Source: Prevotella sp. (GTDB taxonomy: Bacteria > Bacteroidota > Bacteroidia > Bacteroidales > Bacteroidaceae). Taken from it: 33,461 nt of DNA. The stretch is from contig JAFZSR010000017.1 of the NCBI GenBank assembly GCA_017619275.1, positions 1 to 33,461 of the forward strand, given 5' to 3'. Below the pieces are notes generated by a model. The model saw only the letters and a program-made list of their open reading frames with translations, was not told the origin of the DNA and made no database searches. The position numbers and the translations under genes were made by a program. Each line of letters opens with the position of its first letter. The first letter of the stretch is position 1. Positions 30,165 to 33,461 of this stretch are shown piece after piece.

Positions 30165-30648
30165 AGGCCGATTGATGGACATCATCGAGTATTCAGGTAA
30201 CGTATCGGCACTCATCGAGGGCTACACTTTCGATGCCCTCGTAAGCGATAAGCGTACCTATTATTCTGTGGTGAAGAATGTGGAAGTGGTGGGCGAAGCT
30301 GCCTACATGCTTACTAAAGCCTTCAAGAAGGCCCATCCCGCTACACCTTGGAAGGTGGTGCAGGGCATGCGCCACGTCCTGGTTCATGACTACGCCACCA
30401 TTGACGACAGGGAACTCTATAACACAGCCGTCAATGACATCCCCGTATTACAAAAGCAAGTGGAGAATTATATTGCCGAGACCGACTGGGACGAATGGCA
30501 GGCCGTCCCTGATGACTTCGAAGATAATGACGATGCCGTGCACAAAACGATTGTTGAAACAGCCCGCAATATGAAGGCCGATGGCATGGCCGTGGAGCTA
30601 ATTGCAAAGTACACCGGCCTGACGACGGATGAAATCAAAACACTATAA
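30142..30648 (+). CDS. hepT: HepT-type HEPN toxin with an extra C-terminal HTH-like tail
   Basis: The 168-aa protein starts with MRERARDKGRLMDIIEY, a typical HepT/DUF86 start, and contains RHVLVHDY, the R-x4-H-x-Y motif of active HEPN RNases whose Tyr is AMP-modified by MntA. Family members are ~110-145 aa. Here the last ~35 residues (IVETARNMKADGMAVELIAK, then YTGLTTDEIKTL) resemble the C-terminal end of Rpn/transposase-like PD-(D/E)XK proteins of this phylum. The fusion is unusual. It is translated with mntA from overlapping frames and shares the promoter block with module 1. Confidence 0.85.
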   Translation: MRERARDKGRLMDIIEYSGNVSALIEGYTFDALVSDKRTYYSVVKNVEVVGEAAYMLTKAFKKAHPATPWKVVQGMRHVLVHDYATIDDRELYNTAVNDIPVLQKQVENYIAETDWDEWQAVPDDFEDNDDAVHKTIVETARNMKADGMAVELIAKYTGLTTDEIKTL

Positions 30649-30740
30649 ATTATTTGGTTTGGAAATATTCATGCACCAAATTTAACAAAAAACAATTACG
30701 CCAATGGACAGATAAAAGATTATAGGACATAAGACAGAAC

Positions 30741-30905
30741 GTCCACTTTTGATTCTTGTTGTTCGATAATTGGGGAATTAGACAACAATCACCAAGAACT
30801 GAAGTAGATAGTTCACGCCGCTCGGCGTGGGCATTTACTCGTTTAAGGTGATAGGCTATCCCCAATGCCTCGAACAACGTAAGCGAAGTAGAATGCTCAC
30901 GTTTT
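30741..30905 (+). ncRNA. Structured leader element, copy B
   Basis: In reverse orientation this matches copy A (2934-3090), and relative to the following gene both have the same orientation. Helices: 30758-30766 with 30870-30878 (GTTGTTCGA/TCGAACAAC), 30769-30776 with 30859-30866 (ATTGGGGA/TCCCCAAT), 30788-30793 with 30847-30852 (ATCACC/GGTGAT) and hairpin 30814-30819 with 30824-30829 (CACGCC/GGCGTG). In copy A these pairs have different bases but still pair. The fourth stem of copy A (GAGTAAAAG) is only partly kept. It ends 77 nt before the lipoprotein ATG at 30983; no promoter was recognised in front of it. Confidence 0.6.
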
Positions 30906-30982
30906 TTATTCCCTAATATCGACAATATTAACTGAAAACAAAACATAGAGGTTGTGCCCGACACGGATTCAGGGTAAAGATA

Positions 30983-31795
30983 ATGAAAACACTCCTAAAA
31001 ACATGCGCCATTTTTCTGGCATTACTAGTTTTGTCAGCATGCAAATCTGATTACGAAAAGTATAACGACATGAAGGTGGAGGCAGCAAGGTCAACCGTAA
31101 CGGAACTGGAAACTCCCGAAGGTTTTCGCTTTGACATGGATAAAGAGGCTGTTAACAAAATAATAAGCTCTTTCCCTCAACATGAAAACGGCTACAGAAC
31201 GTTTGAGGAATTAAGCTTTGGAGATGCTATTTATGAAGTAGTATTATGGAATTTCAAATACTACGAAGGGAAGCTGTGTTCTTATGATATTAGTATAGAA
31301 GGAAAAGCTAATATTTTAGATGAAATTATTAATCATTACAAAACCGTTCTTAAAGATTACCAATTTGAATCTATGCCTGACCATCATGGCTTTGACTTTT
31401 ATGGATTTACAAAAGGAAACTTATTTATAGAAATAACTAAAGACAAATATGATAGTGATTTGCACATAACATGTGAAAACAGACCTGTTGCAATCAAGTT
31501 AAAAGACAACACAAATATCAATGCAACGCCAACAATAACAGCTTCTGTTGAAGTGAAAAATAGCGGATGGGATGGTTCTGTTAAACAAGTGAAGGATTAT
31601 TTGAAGTATTCATACCTTCGAGACCCTGATAGTTACGAGAGTATTGAATGGAGCGAGGTGAAGCGCAAGGACGATGGATTCTATGTAAGGCATAAATATA
31701 GAGCTGAGAATGGTTTTGGCGGTTCTGTCGTAGCCAATCAATTGTTCCACCTTGATTTCAGTGGTAATGTTGTTGACGTGAAGGACTTGTATTAG
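30983..31795 (+). CDS. Lipoprotein of unknown function
   Basis: The 270-aa protein has a lipoprotein signal (MKTLLKTCAIFLALLVLSAC, Cys20). The middle (residues ~45-150) seems a mixed alpha/beta domain; the end (~200-270: YLKYSYLRDPDSYESIEWSE, then YVRHKYRAENGFGGSVVANQ) is a small domain found in other Bacteroidetes secreted proteins. The gene is clearly AT-richer than the core of the window, which suggests it was acquired. It is preceded by structured element B and followed by a strong terminator. The function is not recognisable. Confidence 0.8.
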   Translation: MKTLLKTCAIFLALLVLSACKSDYEKYNDMKVEAARSTVTELETPEGFRFDMDKEAVNKIISSFPQHENGYRTFEELSFGDAIYEVVLWNFKYYEGKLCSYDISIEGKANILDEIINHYKTVLKDYQFESMPDHHGFDFYGFTKGNLFIEITKDKYDSDLHITCENRPVAIKLKDNTNINATPTITASVEVKNSGWDGSVKQVKDYLKYSYLRDPDSYESIEWSEVKRKDDGFYVRHKYRAENGFGGSVVANQLFHLDFSGNVVDVKDLY

Positions 31796-31820
31796 CAATT
31801 CAATATGTCATTAAATGGAA

Positions 31821-31866
31821 ATCTCCCACGTTGCAATTAGTAATGTGGGAGATGCTTTTTTTTTTT
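31821..31866 (+). terminator. Intrinsic terminator after the lipoprotein gene
   Basis: ATCTCCCAC at 31821-31829 pairs perfectly with GTGGGAGAT at 31845-31853, followed by a run of T (31856-31866). This is a strong rho-independent terminator 26 bases after the stop codon. Confidence 0.88.
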
Positions 31867-31958
31867 ACAAAGGAAATCTTTGTGGAAGGTTTCTAGAAGC
31901 TTGAACTAATACACCGAATTACATATTATAAATTAGGTGGCAATTATGGCATTACTTC

Positions 31959-32819
31959 TTATTTAATCCTACGAGCATCAACAAACTGCGTTACGTAGAT
32001 TCGCGTATATCCAGATTGCATCTCGAATGGTTCTAAGTCATTAAAGAATCTTCGGGATGAAAGGGGAAGGTTAACACAAAGCCAATACTCATCAATTTCC
32101 TTGTTGTGTTCCAATTGCCTATATTCTGCCAACTTACTTTCTTTATCTGAGATTGCATTTATAAACGGCTCAAGTTCTATTGTTCTTGCTGGCATCGCAT
32201 GCCGTCCACCTCCTATTATAACTATTCCTTCTTGTGGCTCATCCCATGAAATATCACTGACGTACTTGTAATGTTTTTTGTGCAACTCCGTTTTCTTTTT
32301 ATCAATCGTTTTGCAATAAAGGTAATCCTCTATATGATTTTCAATTTCTTCTATTACCTCATTATCAATTTCCTCTATTTCTTTCTTTGCTAAGGATGTG
32401 TCTCTCAGTGTGTAGTATAAGCCATCTTCAAACCAAATTAACAGTGAAACCCATTCTCTCCGTTCAGTCTTGTATTTCTTATACTTTTTAATGATCGCTT
32501 CTACTCCTTTATCTCCAATTTCATATTTGTTTTGGTCTTTATTGTTCTTGTGTATTAAGGCATCAGGCGGATAACAGCGTGTTGTTTCAAGACCAATTTC
32601 CTTTCCGTCATAGGTAAAGCGGAAGTCGGGCTTATCACTAATACCGTCTTGTGTAAGTTCTATACCAAGGCTGTCAAGAATAGGCTTAACCTCAAAGTAC
32701 TCTTTTCTATGTTTGGGAGATAGTTTCTGTAGGTCAAGATGTATATTGGAAGGTGGCCGACTATGCTCTTGCGTACCACCTTCATTGATTTCTTTCTTAT
32801 TGTTTTGTATTGTGGTCAT
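31959..32819 (-). CDS. Unknown protein, possibly PD-(D/E)XK nuclease-like
   Basis: The 286-aa protein has no signal peptide or membrane helix. It is AT-rich. Residues ~55-85 (SDKPDFRFTYDGKEIGLETT) contain a D-x(n)-E-x-T pattern after a strand, reminiscent of restriction-enzyme-like nucleases; the middle is highly charged and helical (IIKKYKKYKTERREW; EIEEIDNEVIEEIENHIEDY). The end contains WLCVNLPLSSRRFFNDLEPF. The similarity is weak and could be chance. It is alone, next to the hairpin array at 32986-33230, which would suit a defence or mobile-element gene, but no known partner is near. Confidence 0.55.
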   Translation of the reverse strand: MTTIQNNKKEINEGGTQEHSRPPSNIHLDLQKLSPKHRKEYFEVKPILDSLGIELTQDGISDKPDFRFTYDGKEIGLETTRCYPPDALIHKNNKDQNKYEIGDKGVEAIIKKYKKYKTERREWVSLLIWFEDGLYYTLRDTSLAKKEIEEIDNEVIEEIENHIEDYLYCKTIDKKKTELHKKHYKYVSDISWDEPQEGIVIIGGGRHAMPARTIELEPFINAISDKESKLAEYRQLEHNKEIDEYWLCVNLPLSSRRFFNDLEPFEMQSGYTRIYVTQFVDARRIK

Positions 32820-32856
32820 TGCAATTGAGTAGTTCTATTATTAGAAAAAGTGACTG

Positions 32857-32864
32857 CAAATATA
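32857..32864 (-). promoter_or_regulatory. Likely -7 element of the gene at 31959-32819
   Basis: TATATTTG on the minus strand lies 38 bases before the ATG at 32819; no TTTG at standard distance was seen. Confidence 0.4.
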
Positions 32865-32985
32865 CTCAAAAATCATCAAATCATATCTTTAGAAACCAAC
32901 AAAAAAAAGTTAAAAGGAGTTGTTTTTCATCATTTTTAGCAGAAGAAGATTGGATGTCAAAAGTTGCCAAACAAGGTTGAAATAT

Positions 32986-33230
32986 GGAGTAATAAGTTCA
33001 ATACTTCCAATCGGGGCGGAAACATAGAGTAATGACCTCGTTACTGGGCCGCGTAAGGGGGAAACATGGAGTAATGAAATCAATACTCGTCCAATAGATT
33101 TGGGGAGTGGAGTAATTTGCATATTACTCGATCGCGCAGGGTTGCGGGAAAGAGTAATAAAGAAATCACTCGCCCAATCGGCTTCCGCAAGTTGCGTGAA
33201 GGAGTTGTAAGCTTTACAAGTGCCCCTCGT
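32986..33230. repeat. Array of six ~41-bp hairpin units
   Basis: GGAGTAAT or AGAGTAAT starts units at 32986, 33026, 33068, 33109 and 33151, and the variant GGAGTTGT at 33201 (spacing 40, 42, 41, 42, 50 bp). Each is followed by an inverted ATTACTC-like half (best: GAGTAAT/ATTACTC in unit 4, TTGTAA/TTACAA in unit 6). Between hairpins lies a GC-rich linker with CCAATCGG-like segments. The ~540-bp gap 32820-33359 contains this array, a likely terminator and no credible gene. Confidence 0.7.
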
Positions 33231-33234
33231 GGGG

Positions 33235-33276
33235 GGGATAAAGAAAAGCAACGCATCCGATGTGGGTGCGCTGCTT
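33235..33276 (-). terminator. Likely terminator for the partial gene at the right edge
   Basis: On the minus strand a 13-base stem (33276-33264 with 33258-33246; one mismatch, one G-U) is followed by TTTCTTTA. It lies 84 bases behind the stop codon of the partial gene at 33360. Confidence 0.55.
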
Positions 33277-33359
33277 GATTATGTGATGGTCGGGATTACA
33301 AATCATGAGCGGTCGAAAGATGTTTTGGTTTACTCTTCCCCCTTTCATTTTCCCCCTTT

Positions 33360-33461
33360 TTAGGGAATTCTTTTTCTGATGGCCTGCATGGCCCTTCTAT
33401 GGTCACGCTCCCCTGTCCTGATGGCGACATTCAGTTCTATAATCCATTCCTCCAACTCCAG
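33360..33461 (-). CDS. C-terminal end of an unidentified gene (partial)
   Basis: An open frame from the right window edge ends at TAA (33362-33360) and encodes 33 residues: LELEEWIIELNVAIRTGERD, then HRRAMQAIRKRIP. The composition is that of a charged helix. No family is recognisable from so short an end. The terminator at 33235-33276 supports a real transcript. Confidence 0.55.
   Translation of the reverse strand: MELEEWIIELNVAIRTGERDHRRAMQAIRKRIP

Noticed and set aside
32986-33230. Possible CRISPR array in the hairpin region
   Set aside because: The repeated part is only ~8 bp plus its inverted half, the linkers resemble each other and no cas genes are near.
32910-33251. 113-aa reading frame on the minus strand
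   Set aside because: It runs through the hairpin array and a terminator-like region and has no recognisable domain.

Overview
The window looks like chromosomal DNA from a Bacteroidales bacterium, most likely a Prevotella/Segatella-type gut or oral species. The reasons are: many promoters of the Bacteroidetes form TTTG-(19-20 nt)-TAnnTTTG; BspA-type leucine-rich-repeat lipoproteins; STN/carboxypeptidase-like/TonB receptor proteins; a LytS/LytTR pair; DUF4974; an HU-HIG protein; and a GC-rich coding core sprinkled with palindromic and short tandem repeats. Everything was read by eye from the sequence, with no database search.

Layout. 1-2050 is the edge of an integrated mobile element: the N-terminal part of a tyrosine integrase, a zinc-finger protein with four excisionase-like HTH domains, and a leader carrying helically phased GTTGAC repeats. 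2168-5560 holds two BspA-like lipoproteins (one cut off in mid-repeat) and an orphan HigA-type antitoxin, around a 0.7-kb non-coding island bounded by 39-bp inverted repeats and filled with tandem repeats. 5951-6412 is an HU-like protein. 13453-6862 (minus strand) is a tight six-gene cluster: Mrp ATPase, subtilase, xseA, xseB, GH43 glycosidase, Sel1-repeat protein. A divergent promoter drives a membrane pseudokinase. 14980-19319 is an outer-membrane barrel / LytS kinase / LytTR regulator operon.

21218-19456 holds a membrane-tethered HTH regulator and a secreted protein that resembles its outer domain; both promoters carry the motif CTTTGCATTTnnnTTGCA. 22744-21818 is an alpha/beta hydrolase. 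26563-22818 is a sigma factor / reduced FecR-like protein / TonB-receptor operon. 26731-30648 places a GH109 glycosidase and a sugar-kinase-like gene (probable GalNAc release and phosphorylation) between two toxin-antitoxin modules whose promoters are 41/42 identical. The AT-rich right end (30650-33461) has a lipoprotein, a possible PD-(D/E)XK-like protein, an array of six hairpins and the tail of an unidentified gene.

The strongest undescribed signals are: (1) a structured element of about 160 bp present twice, each copy 5' of a lipoprotein gene in the same orientation relative to it, with stems conserved by compensatory changes; (2) the membrane HTH / secreted-homologue pair with three near-identical operator candidates; (3) TTTCGTCGAAA direct repeats 22 bp apart immediately upstream of the barrel-kinase-regulator promoter; (4) palindromic repeats that have become in-frame protein insertions in xseA and the GH43 gene; (5) the 10-bp phased repeats of the integrated element.
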